Shown here piece by piece: positions 9,592 to 19,054 of a stretch of 64,000 bases of DNA. The notes beneath the pieces are model-generated. The model did no database searches and had not been told where the DNA came from. It was given only the letters and a program-made list of their open reading frames with translations. Source of the stretch: Microbacterium sp. AK031 (GTDB taxonomy: Bacteria; Actinomycetota; Actinomycetes; Actinomycetales; Microbacteriaceae); the NCBI RefSeq assembly GCF_024807145.1, contig NZ_JANUCA010000004.1, positions 172,114 to 236,113 of the forward strand, in the 5' to 3' direction. Position numbers and translations under genes: made by a program. Position 1 is the stretch's first letter. The number at the start of each line of letters is the position of its first letter.

Positions 9592-10233
9592 TCAGGGCAG
9601 CCGATTCGCCTTCTCGAGGTTCGCCCGAAGCTCTGCGGCGCTCTGACGCACGACGTAGGCAGGGCGGTCGCGCTCGACACGCCACGACTCACTCAAGGGT
9701 CCGACATCCACCGTGTCGAACCCGATCTGGTCATAGAGCCTCGTCACGAAGTCGACCGCCTCAGGGAAGTCACTCGAGGTCGCGAGCGCGCGGCGGTTCG
9801 GCGCGCCCGCGGGTGCCACGTCGACCGTGATGTCTCGCGAGCCGATGTGGTTGAAGGCCTTGGCGACCTTCGAGGTGGGCAGGTGCTCTTGCAGCAGCTG
9901 AGCGGTCGTGGTCTCGCCCTTGTCCAGAGCCTCGATGCGACCGTCGCGTTCGAAGTAGTAGTTGTTGGTGTCGAGAACGATCTTGCCGGCGAGCGGCTCC
10001 ACCGGCACCTGCGCGAGCGCGTGAAGCGGCACCGTCACGACGACGACATCGCCTGCAGCGCCGGCCTCTTCCGCCGTCGCGGCCTTCGCCTTCGGCCCGA
10101 GTTCTGCGACCAGATCCGAGAGCGTCTCAGGTCCGCGCGAGTTCGAGATCACGACGTCGTATCCGGCTGTGATCGCCGCGCGTGCGACCTGGCTGCCGAT
10201 GTGTCCTGCACCGATGATTCCAAGAGTTGTCAT
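9592..10233 (-). CDS. NADP-binding oxidoreductase, F420-dependent NADP reductase-like
   Basis: The 213-residue protein begins MTTLGIIGAGHIG, a Rossmann GxGxxG start of the kind seen in F420H2:NADP oxidoreductase-like and ProC-like proteins, followed by NSRGPETL (typical of NADP rather than NAD binding). A conserved KAFNHIGS segment lies mid-protein. A six-codon N-terminal extension (MPVASD) is possible but less likely. The true cofactor partner cannot be deduced. Confidence 0.8.
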   Translation of the reverse strand: MTTLGIIGAGHIGSQVARAAITAGYDVVISNSRGPETLSDLVAELGPKAKAATAEEAGAAGDVVVVTVPLHALAQVPVEPLAGKIVLDTNNYYFERDGRIEALDKGETTTAQLLQEHLPTSKVAKAFNHIGSRDITVDVAPAGAPNRRALATSSDFPEAVDFVTRLYDQIGFDTVDVGPLSESWRVERDRPAYVVRQSAAELRANLEKANRLP

Positions 10234-10295
10234 GTCAGAGGCAACCGGCACGGTCCAGTGCTATTCCCGTGGGTCCGCATATGACGCGCCGCACA

Positions 10296-11165
10296 TCACA
10301 CCTGGGTCAGTCTGCCATCAGGGAGGATGCCGACGGCGACGGGCTGGCCGCGCGTGTTCGACCATTGACTCCACGATCCAGGGTAGACGAGCGCACGGAT
10401 GCCGGAGAGCTCCAGCGCGAGCGCCGTGTGCATCGCCGCCACTCCCGACCCGCAGTACACGGCGACCTCGGTACCGGCATCAACGCCCGCGGTCGCGAAG
10501 ATGCGTCGCAGCACATCCGGCTGTTGCAGCCGGCCGTCGCTGGAGACGGCCACCATGGCCGGGAGATTCACCGCGCCCGGGATATGGCCGCCGACAGGGT
10601 CAGTGGCCGTGCGCGCGCCACTGTACTGTTCCGGCGTGCGCACGTCGAGCAGCACACCGCTGTCGCGGAACTCCTCGACCTGATCGAGCGCGAGCACTCC
10701 CCCGGCGCCGCCCTTGAGCGTGATCCCGCCAGGCGCGGGAAGCACGTCACCGCGTTCGATCGGCAGCCCTTCTGCCGTCCAGGCGCGGATGCCGCCGTCG
10801 AGCACTCTCACGTCGACTCCCGCCCGGCGCAGCAGCCACCACAGTCGCGCCGCCGGCACGCTGCGATTGTCGTCGTATGCGACGACGATGTCCCCGTCGT
10901 CGAGCCCCCATCCGCGGGCCGCGCGCTGCAGATCGTCGGCCTCAGGGAGCGGATGCCGCCCCTCAGCCGGCTCACCGCGGCGAGCAAGCTCATGCTCCAG
11001 GTCGACGTACACCGCTCCCGGCAGATGGGCCTGCAGATATTCCAGCCGCCCCTCCGGACGATCGAGTCGCCAGCGCACGTCGAGCAGTCGCACGGCGGGG
11101 CCGGTGCCGTGCTCTGCGGCGCGCTGCAGATGGATCAGCTGCGCCACGCTGACGATGTGGCTCAT
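10296..11165 (-). CDS. sseA: Thiosulfate/3-mercaptopyruvate sulfurtransferase
   Basis: Two tandem rhodanese domains in 289 residues. The N-terminal domain is inactive (Asp in VAYDDNRS where the cysteine would be). The C-terminal domain has the catalytic loop VYCGSGVAA with the sulfur-carrying Cys. Rhodanese signature ends are visible (VYVDLEHEL, GSWSQWSN). The start is ATG at MSHIVSVAQL. It lies beside sufU and sufS, which fits a role in sulfur trafficking, though it is separated from them by about 110 bases. Confidence 0.88.
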   Translation of the reverse strand: MSHIVSVAQLIHLQRAAEHGTGPAVRLLDVRWRLDRPEGRLEYLQAHLPGAVYVDLEHELARRGEPAEGRHPLPEADDLQRAARGWGLDDGDIVVAYDDNRSVPAARLWWLLRRAGVDVRVLDGGIRAWTAEGLPIERGDVLPAPGGITLKGGAGGVLALDQVEEFRDSGVLLDVRTPEQYSGARTATDPVGGHIPGAVNLPAMVAVSSDGRLQQPDVLRRIFATAGVDAGTEVAVYCGSGVAAMHTALALELSGIRALVYPGSWSQWSNTRGQPVAVGILPDGRLTQV

Positions 11166-11274
11166 GTCCCCAGCATCCGCACCGGCGACCCGCAGGTCAC
11201 GCGATGGCGACATGCTCGTTCACGAAGCGACACACGGCGTCACATGCGCCGCGGACGCAATGGGCCTCGGCTGA

Positions 11275-11718
11275 TCAGCGGAGCTTGCGGATGGCGTCCT
11301 CGGCCGCCACCCACGCGAGCATCGCGCACTTCACGCGAGCGACATAGCGCGAGACGCTGCCGAGGGCCGCGGCGTCGCCGAGCAGCTCTTCGTCCGGTTC
11401 GATCTTGCCCCTCGATCGCATGGCTTCGCGGAACGCATCGATGCGTGTGGTGACCTCCGTCACGGTCATGCCCTCGACCAATTCGGCGAACAGCGACGCG
11501 GATGCCTGCGAGATCGCACAGCCATGACCTTCCCACGCGATCGCCTCGATCGTGCCGTCGGATGCCGCATGCACCTGCAGCGTGATCTCATCGCCGCACG
11601 TCGGGTTCAGCTGATGCGACTGCGCCTCCACGTCGCCACGCAGACCGAAGCCGTGCGGGGTGCGGGAGTGATCGAGGATCAGTTCCTGATACAGATTCTG
11701 CAGATCGCTGGAGGTCAT
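11275..11718 (-). CDS. sufU: Fe-S cluster assembly sulfur-transfer protein SufU
   Basis: Zinc-dependent sulfur acceptor of 147 residues that takes persulfide sulfur from SufS. The three zinc-binding cysteines are seen at about residues 41 (NPTCGDE), 67 (GHGCAIS) and 131 (VKCAML), with the Asp of CGDE as fourth ligand. The ATG overlaps the sufS stop by 4 bases (ATGA), so the two are translationally coupled. SufBCD is not in this window. Confidence 0.95.
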   Translation of the reverse strand: MTSSDLQNLYQELILDHSRTPHGFGLRGDVEAQSHQLNPTCGDEITLQVHAASDGTIEAIAWEGHGCAISQASASLFAELVEGMTVTEVTTRIDAFREAMRSRGKIEPDEELLGDAAALGSVSRYVARVKCAMLAWVAAEDAIRKLR

Positions 11719-13013
11719 GAGCGCACCCCGAAGAACTCGATCGTCGCCGCGACGCCCTCGAGGAAGGCATCGACCTCGGACTCGGTCGAATACAGGTACG
11801 TGCTGGCGCGCGTCGACGAGGTCACGCCGAGACGGCGGTGCAGCGGCTGCGCGCAGTGGTGCCCCACCCGCACGGCGATCCCCTGGTCGTCGAGGAACTG
11901 TCCGACGTCGTGCGAGTGGATGCCGGGGATGTCGAAGCTCGCAAGGCCCACCCGCGGCAGGTCGATGCCTGCGCCGAGCACGCGCACACCGTCGATTGCG
12001 GAGAGCCCCTCGACGAGGCGGTGGCCGAGAGCGGCCTCATGGTCGGCGATCCGTGTCATGCCGACCGCCGACAGGTAGTCGACCGCCGCGGCGAGCGCGA
12101 TGGCCTGCGACACGCGCTGGGTGCCTGCCTCGAAGCGTTGCGGCGGGGGCAGATACTCGGCGGAGGTCGTGGTCACCGTGGTGATCATCGAACCGCCGGT
12201 CAGGAACGGAGGCATCGCCTCGAGCAGTTCGCGACGGCCGTAGAGCGCACCGACACCCGTCGGCCCGAGCATCTTGTGGCCGGAGAACACGGCGAAGTCG
12301 ACGTCGAGCGCCTTCACGTCGATCGGGAGGTGCGGCACCGACTGGCAGGCGTCGAGCAGGACGAGCGCACCGGCCTCGTGAGCTGCGGCGATCAGCTGCT
12401 CGACCGGGTTGATGACACCGAGCACGTTGGAGACGTGCGTGACGGCGACCAGCCTCGTGCGAGGGCCGATGAGTCGGACCGCTTCGTCGAGGCGCAGAGC
12501 ACCGTCGTCGTCGACGGGGATGACCCGCAACGACGCGCCGGTGCGAGCGGCGAGCTCCTGCCACGGGATGAGATTCGCGTGGTGCTCCATCTCGGTCGTG
12601 ACGATCTCGTCGCCCTCACCGAGCCTGAACTTCTCGGCAGCCGCGCCTCCGCGTCCGACGGATGCGTTCGAGAACGCATACGCGACGAGGTTGATCGCCT
12701 CGGTGGCGTTCGACGTCCAGACGATCTCGTCGTCGTGAGCGCCGACGAACCGTGCCACCGTGGCGCGGGCGTCTTCGAACAGCTCCGTCGCCTCGGCAGC
12801 GAGAGTATGCGCCCCGCGGTGCACGGCGGAGTTGAGCGTCGTCAGGAACCCGCGTTCAGCATCCAGGACCGCCTGCGGACGCTGCGAGGTCGCGCCGGAA
12901 TCGAGATAGACGAGCGGATGCCCGTTCACCTGCGTCTGCAAGATCGGAAAATCCTCGCGCAGGCGGTGGATCTCAGCATCCGCCAGCGAGGTGACATCGA
13001 GGGAAGCGCTCAT
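11715..13013 (-). CDS. sufS: Cysteine desulfurase SufS
   Basis: PLP-dependent class V aminotransferase-fold enzyme of 432 residues that removes sulfur from cysteine for Fe-S clusters. The PLP lysine is in FSGHKMLGPTG, the TEMEHHANLIPW segment holds the stacking histidine, and the persulfide cysteine is in VGHHCAQPLH. It is the first gene of the sufS-sufU unit. Confidence 0.96.
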   Translation of the reverse strand: MSASLDVTSLADAEIHRLREDFPILQTQVNGHPLVYLDSGATSQRPQAVLDAERGFLTTLNSAVHRGAHTLAAEATELFEDARATVARFVGAHDDEIVWTSNATEAINLVAYAFSNASVGRGGAAAEKFRLGEGDEIVTTEMEHHANLIPWQELAARTGASLRVIPVDDDGALRLDEAVRLIGPRTRLVAVTHVSNVLGVINPVEQLIAAAHEAGALVLLDACQSVPHLPIDVKALDVDFAVFSGHKMLGPTGVGALYGRRELLEAMPPFLTGGSMITTVTTTSAEYLPPPQRFEAGTQRVSQAIALAAAVDYLSAVGMTRIADHEAALGHRLVEGLSAIDGVRVLGAGIDLPRVGLASFDIPGIHSHDVGQFLDDQGIAVRVGHHCAQPLHRRLGVTSSTRASTYLYSTESEVDAFLEGVAATIEFFGVRS

Positions 13014-13060
13014 CCTTCAAGTTTCTCACCCGTACGCGGCCCCTGGGGCCCAGGCCAGAG

Positions 13061-13234
13061 TCAGGCGGGTGAATCGTCCGGGTTCAGCGCCTGCAGCGCG
13101 TCCTCCTCGACTTGATTGTCAGCATCGAGCTGCTCCTCGGTGGTCTCATCGCCACCCAGGGACGCACCTTCATCCTGCGCGGCGGGTTTGTCGGGGTGGC
13201 GTTCTTCAGCGGGGTCGGGTCGGTGATCATCCAT
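13061..13234 (-). CDS. Small acidic, probably disordered protein (57 aa)
   Basis: A 57-residue frame starting MDDHRPDPAEE and ending NPDDSPA. About a third of residues are Asp or Glu, with almost no hydrophobics. Three other short acidic proteins occur in the window. It has no recognisable fold. The function is unknown. Confidence 0.55.
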   Translation of the reverse strand: MDDHRPDPAEERHPDKPAAQDEGASLGGDETTEEQLDADNQVEEDALQALNPDDSPA

Positions 13235-13271
13235 ACGTGCACGCTACGCCTGTGTGGACGGCGGCACCACG

Positions 13272-13613
13272 CTACGGCGCCGTGCGCTCGTTCTTCACCA
13301 GTGCGCCGGCGGTGATGAACACGAGCGCAGCGACGAAGTGCGCGACGACCCACACCCAGCCGGTGAAGCCGAACGGAAAAATCGGGTTCCACAGCACCGC
13401 GATCGCGATCAAGACGATGCTCCACCACCACTGCCCTGCCTGGAACGCGAACCACGCGACGATGAAAGCGAGGATCGCGACGAGGTACAGGATCACGGTA
13501 GCGACCGTGCCATCCGGAAACAGAGGCGACAGGAAGAGGGCGATCGCCGCGAGCAGGCCGGGTGCGAGTGCGTTGCGCTGCATCTGCGGGGCGGAGGAGG
13601 TCATGTCCTCCAT
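13272..13613 (-). CDS. Small membrane protein, DUF6804-like
   Basis: The 113-residue protein has four hydrophobic segments, with WWWSIVLIAIAVLWNPIFPF in the middle. The WxNPI-type motif between segments resembles DUF6804 proteins as I remember them. ATG 13613 was chosen; ATG 13604 is an alternative. The frame extends far upstream but only into helR antisense. The function is unknown. Confidence 0.65.
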   Translation of the reverse strand: MEDMTSSAPQMQRNALAPGLLAAIALFLSPLFPDGTVATVILYLVAILAFIVAWFAFQAGQWWWSIVLIAIAVLWNPIFPFGFTGWVWVVAHFVAALVFITAGALVKNERTAP

Positions 13614-13644
13614 CTTCCCGCACTTCCAGTTTACCGCTGAGGCG

Positions 13645-13665
13645 GGGGCTTGCGGCAAGGGCCCC
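13645..13665 (+). promoter_or_regulatory. Probable rifamycin-associated element (RAE)
   Basis: The sequence GGGGCTTGCGGCAAGG followed by GCCCC matches, from memory, the roughly 19-bp rifamycin-associated element found upstream of rifamycin-inactivating genes and helR in actinobacteria. It is palindromic about CTTGC-G-GCAAG and ends 65 bases before the helR start. A weak -10 (CATACT) follows at 13675. Confidence 0.65.
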
Positions 13666-13730
13666 TCACGGGCGCATACTTGTCGATCGTGCGCGCGCAT
13701 CCCGCTGCGCACGATCGATTCGGAGCCGCC

Positions 13731-15870
13731 ATGAATGTTGCCGCGACCAGTGCTTTCCACCTCCCCGACCGCCTTGCTGCCAAAGCCACCCCTGCCCTCA
13801 TCTCCTCCGACGAAGAGCACTTCGCCGCGATCGCCCGTACCGTCCGCGACAGCGTCGCTGACGCATCCGCCCGCCTCGATCGGGCGCTGAGCGCACCCAG
13901 CGGTGTCGGCGGATCTGCTGTCGAACGCGATCTGAAGATCCATCGACTGAACGCGCGCCTCGCGATGTTCCGCCGCTACGGCATCGAGATGTGCCTAGGC
14001 CGGATAGTGACAGCCGATGGCGCTCGCACCTACATCGGCCGTCTCGGACTCATCGGCGCCGACGGTCATCAACTGCTGGTCGACTGGCGCGCGCCGGCCG
14101 CGGAACCGTTCTTCGGTGCCACGCTCGCAGAACCGATGGGCTTGATCAGCCGCCGCCGCTATCGCTGGACCGGTGGACGCATCAGCGACTACTGGGATGA
14201 GGCCTTCACCGCCGAGGCTCTGGCCGCCGGCGGGGCACTCGATGACCAGTCCGCGTTCATCGCGAGCCTCGGCAGCTCGAGGTCCCCGCGGATGCGGGAT
14301 GTGCTGGCGACGATCCAGGCCGACCAGGACGCCATCATCCGCGCAGAGTCCGCCGGTGCGCTCGTCGTGGACGGCGGTCCGGGCACCGGAAAGACCGTCG
14401 TCGCCCTGCACCGCGCCGCGTACCTGCTCTATTCGGACACTCGCATCTCGCGCGGCAGCGGCGGCGGCGTGCTCGTGGTGGGGCCGCATCAGCCGTACCT
14501 CGCCTACGTCGATGACGTGCTGCCGAGCCTGGGCGAGGACCGGGTGCAGACGTGCACGCTGCGTGACCTGGTGCCCGAGGCGGCCGGCGCTCCGCTCGAA
14601 ACCGATCCCGCCGTGGCGAGCGTGAAGGACGACGGCCGTCTCATCGATGCCGTCGGGGCGGCGGTGCGCCTGTACGAGCAGCCGCCCGCTCGGGCGACGC
14701 TGGCCGAGACACCCTGGGCAGACCTGCGGATTCAGGCGCACGATTGGGAGGAGGCGTTCGACATCGACACGGATGCCCCGCACAACGATGCCCGCGAAGA
14801 GGTGGAACACGCTGCTGGACATCGTGCTCGATCGCTTCGAGGAGCAGATCCCACGCGCGCAGCTGAGACGTGTGCTCGCGCAGGACGATGCGCTCACCCA
14901 GACGTTCAACCGCGCCTGGCCGCTGCTCGAGCCGCTGAGCCTGGTGGCGGCGCTGTGGACCAGCCCTGGATTCCTGAAGCGATGCGCGCCATGGTTGACC
15001 GACGCCGAGGTGAGACTGCTGCAGCGCGACGACGCGCGAGCGTGGACAGCATCCGATCTTCCACTGCTCGACGCCGCGAAACGCCACGTGGGAGACCCTG
15101 ATGCCGGACGCATGCGCCGCGAACGGGAGCGTATGAAGGCGGCGGAGCGGGAGTATCGGGCGAACGTCGCCGACTATCTGATGCAGTCCTCCGACGACGA
15201 TCTCGGGCTCATGTCGATGCTGCGAGGAGACGACGTCCAGAACAGCCTCGATGATGACGACGCCCTCCCACGCACGAGCACCGATCTGCTCGGCGGACCC
15301 TTCGCGCACATCATCGTCGACGAAGCGCAGGAGCTGACGGATGCCGAATGGCGGATGCTGCTCAGCCGGTGCCCCTCACGCAGCTTCACCATCGTCGGCG
15401 ACCGCGCCCAGGCGCGGCACGGGTTCACCGAATCCTGGGAGGAGCGCCTGTCGCACGCCGGAGTGAAGGACGTCCGCATCGCATCACTCACGGTCAACTA
15501 CCGCACTCCAGAGGAGATCATGGTCGAAGCCGAGCCGGTGATCCGCACCGCCATCCCCGACGCGAACGTCCCGACGTCGGTCCGCTCGAGTGGCGTCCCC
15601 GTTCGTCATGCGGCGTTGAGCGAGCGCGACGCCATCATTGCGGCGTGGCTCGCCGAGAAAGAGGAGGGCACGGCCTGCATCGTCGGCGATGAGACCTTCG
15701 CGACCACGGAACGTGTGCGATCGCTGACCCCGGCGCTGTCGAAGGGCCTCGAGTTCGACCTCGTCGTGCTGGCCGAACCCGAGACCTTCGGCGATGGCAT
15801 CGAGGGTGCCGTCGATCGCTACGTCGCGATGACCCGTTCGACACGCGAGCTCGTGGTGCTCACCGGCTGA
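13731..15870 (+). pseudogene. helR: HelR/HelD-family RNA polymerase recycling ATPase, frameshifted
   Basis: UvrD-like ATPase that dislodges stalled or rifamycin-bound RNA polymerase. The first frame covers roughly residues 1-356, including Walker A GGPGTGKT near residue 213. The second frame resumes at WNTLLDIVLDRF and carries Walker B IIVDEAQELTD, VNYRTPEE and the C-terminal helicase motif ALSKGLEFD. The break is at about 14800-14804, where AREEV should be followed directly by WNTLLD; two bases appear missing there. Nothing else is lost, so this is a recent mutation, a sequencing error or, less likely, programmed shifting. Confidence 0.85.
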
Positions 15871-15873
15871 CGG

Positions 15874-16188
15874 TCACGACGGTGGGAAGTGCGGGATCTC
15901 GTTCGGTCGGGTCGCGCTGGACACCGTGTTCAGGCCCGCTGCAACGGCGTCGTCGAGATTTGCGAGAAGCTCATCAATATCCCGATATCGGGAGCGCGTC
16001 GGGCAGGGGCTCCGCAACCAGAGCACTTCGAGCGTGCCCATGTCATTGCGGTCGACGTACGCCACGAGGCGTCCTGGATCGTTCTGCTTTCTGGAGCCGT
16101 CGCTGATCCGCCAGGCGCCGTGTCCGAGCGGAATGACCTCCCACTTCGTCGCGTCGGACCTCGGGGGCTCCGGGGCTGTCATGGTCAT
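15874..16188 (-). CDS. Hypothetical protein (104 aa) coupled to the SDR gene
   Basis: I do not recognise this family. The protein begins MTMTAPEPPRSDATKWEV and contains a compact WRISDGSR ... RLVAYVDRND ... LEVLWLR segment and a helix RYRDIDELLANLDDAVAA; it ends PHFPPS. It looks like a small alpha/beta soluble protein. The ATG follows GGAGG by 9 bases and overlaps the SDR stop (ATGA), so it is co-translated with that gene. Confidence 0.65.
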   Translation of the reverse strand: MTMTAPEPPRSDATKWEVIPLGHGAWRISDGSRKQNDPGRLVAYVDRNDMGTLEVLWLRSPCPTRSRYRDIDELLANLDDAVAAGLNTVSSATRPNEIPHFPPS

Positions 16189-17066
16189 AATGGTTTTCCT
16201 CCAGTCACCGGCAGAATTGCGCCGGATACGTATGATGCTTCGCCAGAGGCGAGGTAGACATAGGCGCCGGCGAGCTCTGCGGGCTGTCCCGCTCGTCCCA
16301 GCGGGGTGTCGGCGCCGAAATTGCGGACCTTGTCGTCGTCCCATCCGGTGGCGGGGATCAGCGGCGTCCAGATCGGTCCTGGTGCCACCGCATTCACGCG
16401 CACGCCGCGTGGCCCTGCCTCTTCGGCGAGCGCCCTCACGAAGGCGACCTGAGCCGCCTTCGTCATCGCGTAGTCGATCAGCCCAGACGAGGGTTCGAAC
16501 GACTGGATGGATGCCGTCACGATGATGCTCGAACCGGGCTGGAGATTCGGGAACGCGGCCCTGGCCGAGAACAGCATGCCGACGAGGTTCGTGTCGAACA
16601 CCCGGCGCATCGCCTCGGTGTCCAGATGGGCGAAGCCGGGCACATCATGCTGATAGGCGGCGTTCAGCACGAGGATGTCGAGATCGCCGAGCGCTCGTCG
16701 AGCCTCCAGCACGCACTCGGTGGCGAACTCCTCATGGCGTACGTCACCGGCGAGGCTGAGTCCTGTGCGACCGGCCTCTCGCACCAGGCGCAGGGTGTCG
16801 TCAGCATCCTTCTGCTCTTCAGGAAGGTGCACGATGGCGACATCTGCTCCTTCACGAGCGAATGCGATGGCGACCGCTCGTCCGATTCCGGAGTCTCCTC
16901 CGGTGATCAGCGCGCGCCTTCCGGCCAGCCGTCCGTGACCTTCGTACGTGTCTTCGCCGTGGTCCGGTGTGGGCCGCATCTGATCGGTCTGACCGGGCTG
17001 CTCCTCCTGCTGCTGCGCGGGGAAGCCCTCGTTCGGGTGTGCATAGCGGGGATCTTCGGTGGGCAT
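16185..17066 (-). CDS. General-stress-type SDR oxidoreductase
   Basis: The 293-residue short-chain dehydrogenase belongs to the long-N-terminus group often annotated as general stress proteins: about 50 polar residues with a Gln-rich stretch (PAQQQEEQPGQTDQ) precede the Rossmann fold. Motifs are TGGDSGIG, NAAYQ, the catalytic serine in VTASIQSF and YAMTK, ending in VTGGKPL. The start ATG follows GAGGAGATCAGA. A GTCAACCCCC box lies 63 bases upstream. The substrate is unknown. Confidence 0.88.
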   Translation of the reverse strand: MPTEDPRYAHPNEGFPAQQQEEQPGQTDQMRPTPDHGEDTYEGHGRLAGRRALITGGDSGIGRAVAIAFAREGADVAIVHLPEEQKDADDTLRLVREAGRTGLSLAGDVRHEEFATECVLEARRALGDLDILVLNAAYQHDVPGFAHLDTEAMRRVFDTNLVGMLFSARAAFPNLQPGSSIIVTASIQSFEPSSGLIDYAMTKAAQVAFVRALAEEAGPRGVRVNAVAPGPIWTPLIPATGWDDDKVRNFGADTPLGRAGQPAELAGAYVYLASGEASYVSGAILPVTGGKPL

Positions 17067-17128
17067 TCTGATCTCCTCTCGCGATGTGAGTGTGTTCATA
17101 CCCTCGTTCGCTTACCCGGCAAGGCCAA

Positions 17129-17138
17129 GGGGGTTGAC
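17129..17138 (-). promoter_or_regulatory. GTCAA-box upstream of the stress SDR
   Basis: GTCAACCCCC read toward the SDR gene; the hexamer GAGGGT begins 33 nt downstream of the box start. Member of the repeated promoter element described in the findings. Confidence 0.5.
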
Positions 17139-17246
17139 ACTTCGGCGGGCTAGTGAGATCACGCGCACACGTCAACGGGTAGGCAGCGCGGCGCACTCGT
17201 TGAGAGGATGCGACAACGGCGAAAGAAGGGAGACGACCTGAGTGAC

Positions 17247-18072
17247 GTGACGATCCTCGCCCCCTCTCCGACCCTGACCGTGACCGTGGAAGACCACCCT
17301 CAGGGATCCGAGATCCATGTGCACGCCGGCGGCCAGGGCGTGTGGCAGGCTCGCATGCTACGCAGACTCGATGTCTCGGTGACCATGTGCTGCGTCCTCA
17401 GCGGGGGGATCGGCCGCACGCTTCAGCACCTCCTGGAGGACGAAGGGATCACCGTCGTGGCCGTCGAACGCGAGGGACGCGGCTCTGCGTACCTGCACGA
17501 CCGCCGACAGGGCCAGCGCATCGTGATCGCCGAGGAGGAAGGCGACCCGATCGATCGTCATGCGCGTGATGACCTCTACGGGGCTGTGCTGCACAGCAGC
17601 GCCGAATCCAAGGTCGTGCTGCTCAGCGGCCCCGCCGGCGAGGCGACGGTGCCGGCGGACATCTACCGTCGGCTGACGATCGATCTGCGCACCGAGCAGC
17701 GTCTGGTCATCGCCGATCTCTCCGGAGAGCGTCTGCGGGCCGCTTCTCGATGATCACGGGATGACCGAAGTGTCGCTTCCTCGTCTTGAGGAGAACGAGG
17801 CCCGAGGCGCCGGCGACTCCCTCACCGCAGGAGTCGTCGCCGCTCTCACACGCGGTGAGAGCCTGCGCGATGCCGTCACCCTCGGCGCGGCCGCCGGTGC
17901 TCTCAACGTCACCCGCCACGGCCTCGGCACCGGCGACGCGGAAACGATCGCGCAGCTGCGAGAGGGCGTTCAGGTGCACGACCTTCCACGGTTCGATACG
18001 GATGCGGTGGTACCGCAGGGCAGAGTCAGCCCGGACGGTTCGGCGGCGCTGGCAGAGACGGAGGATTCATGA
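17247..18072 (+). pseudogene. PfkB-family sugar kinase with internal deletion
   Basis: The first frame (GTG start, VTILAPSPTLTVTVE) matches the N-terminal half of a 1-phosphofructokinase/PfkB kinase (HAGGQGVWQARML sugar site). It runs to RLRAA near 17745. A second frame then gives LLDDHGMTEVSLPRLEEN and the C-terminal GAGDSLTAG catalytic/anion-hole motif. About 60-70 central residues are absent, and the join also changes frame. The two halves are therefore a scar rather than two genes. The remaining ends show little further decay. Confidence 0.85.
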
Positions 18073-18705
18073 TGCAGCGCGCGTTGATCACCAACGATGA
18101 CGGCATCGATGCACCGGGACTGGTGGCGCTGGCGGATGCCGCGGCACAGGCCGGCCACGAGGTGACGATCGCCGCACCCGCGACGCAGTCGAGCGGTTCC
18201 AACGCATCGATCATGGCGGGAGAGTCCCACGGACACATCGCCGTGGACCGGCGCGCTGAACGGTGCGTGGGCGATGGCCGTGTCGCTCGATGTCGGCATG
18301 AATCCGACCGTGTTCCATTGGGACACCGCCGCCCGATCGGCCATCGGGCTGCTGCCGATTCTGAACGGGCAGCCGCGCGGCACCGCCATGAACGTGAATG
18401 TGCCCAACCGACCCGACCCCCGCGGCGTCCGCCAGTGCACGCTGGCGCCGTTCGGAATCGTGCAGACGACGATAGCGGAGAGCGAGGAGAGCTACGTGCG
18501 TCTCGCCGTCGAGGAGCTTCCCAACATCCCCACAGAGGACAGCGATGCCGCGTGTCTTGCGCAGGGCTCGGTGACCATGACCGGTGTCGATTCAGTCACC
18601 GAGCGGCACATCGAGGTCGATGCGGATCAGCTGATCGGCGGAACAGTCGACATCTCCGCGGTTCCGGGGGCGTCGCCGCTGTCTGCCGGCTCGGGGACGA
18701 GGTAG
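18069..18705 (+). pseudogene. surE: SurE-type 5'/3'-nucleotidase with internal deletion
   Basis: The N-terminal frame begins MMQRALITNDDGIDAPG, with the NDDG metal site and the ATQSSGSNAS loop intact. After HIAVD the sequence jumps to TGALNGAWAMAVSLDVG in another frame and continues through the SurE C-terminal half. About 65 residues are missing, including the SGxNHGxN segment that supplies the metal-binding Asn. The start overlaps the PfkB remnant stop by 4 bases, so the two were an operon. Confidence 0.85.
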
Positions 18706-18977
18706 AGGCCGGCCGGGGAGTTCGCGGTGAAGGCGAGTGCGTCGACCCATGCCCGATTCACCGACGGCTGCCGGCCGCCGTAGTACTTGTAGACGATCGA
18801 GCTGCCCGGGTGCACCCACACCGTCGTCCGGCCGCCGCCCACACTGGCATCCTCGCGCCAGCTGAACGCGAAGGGCTCGCCCCGCCGCAGCTTCGCGCTG
18901 ATCACGAGCTGCATGTGCAACAACGCGCGGTCTTCGATCTCGACCTTGACGCCGCCCTCATAAATGAACTTGCCCAT
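18627..18977 (-). CDS. DUF7882-family protein, copy 1
   Basis: The 116-residue protein matches the small actinobacterial family I know as DUF7882: MG-x-Y-x-G start, then EDRALLHMQLVISAKLRRGE, a TVWVHPGSSI strand, a VNRAWVDAL helix and TANSPAGLYLVPE. It is the most diverged of four paralogues in the window and the only one with a Shine-Dalgarno (GGAGG). Its last 79 bases overlap the convergent surE remnant. The function is unknown. Confidence 0.8.
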   Translation of the reverse strand: MGKFIYEGGVKVEIEDRALLHMQLVISAKLRRGEPFAFSWREDASVGGGRTTVWVHPGSSIVYKYYGGRQPSVNRAWVDALAFTANSPAGLYLVPEPADSGDAPGTAEMSTVPPIS

Positions 18978-19042
18978 ATGCGCTCAACCTCCGTGAGATT
19001 CTCCGCCCGTCAGCACTTGTGCACTGCCCGGCCGTCTCTGAG

Positions 19043-19048
19043 TAGCCT
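19043..19048 (+). promoter_or_regulatory. -10 element giving a probable leaderless mRNA for DUF7882 copy 2
   Basis: TAGCCT lies exactly 6 nt before the ATG with no Shine-Dalgarno, so transcription should start at or very near the initiation codon. Confidence 0.45.
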
Positions 19049-19054
19049 AATGCG

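Noticed and set aside
17247..18705. PfkB and SurE as simple sequencing frameshifts
   Set aside because: Adding or removing a base does not recover the missing central residues in any frame, so real sequence is absent.
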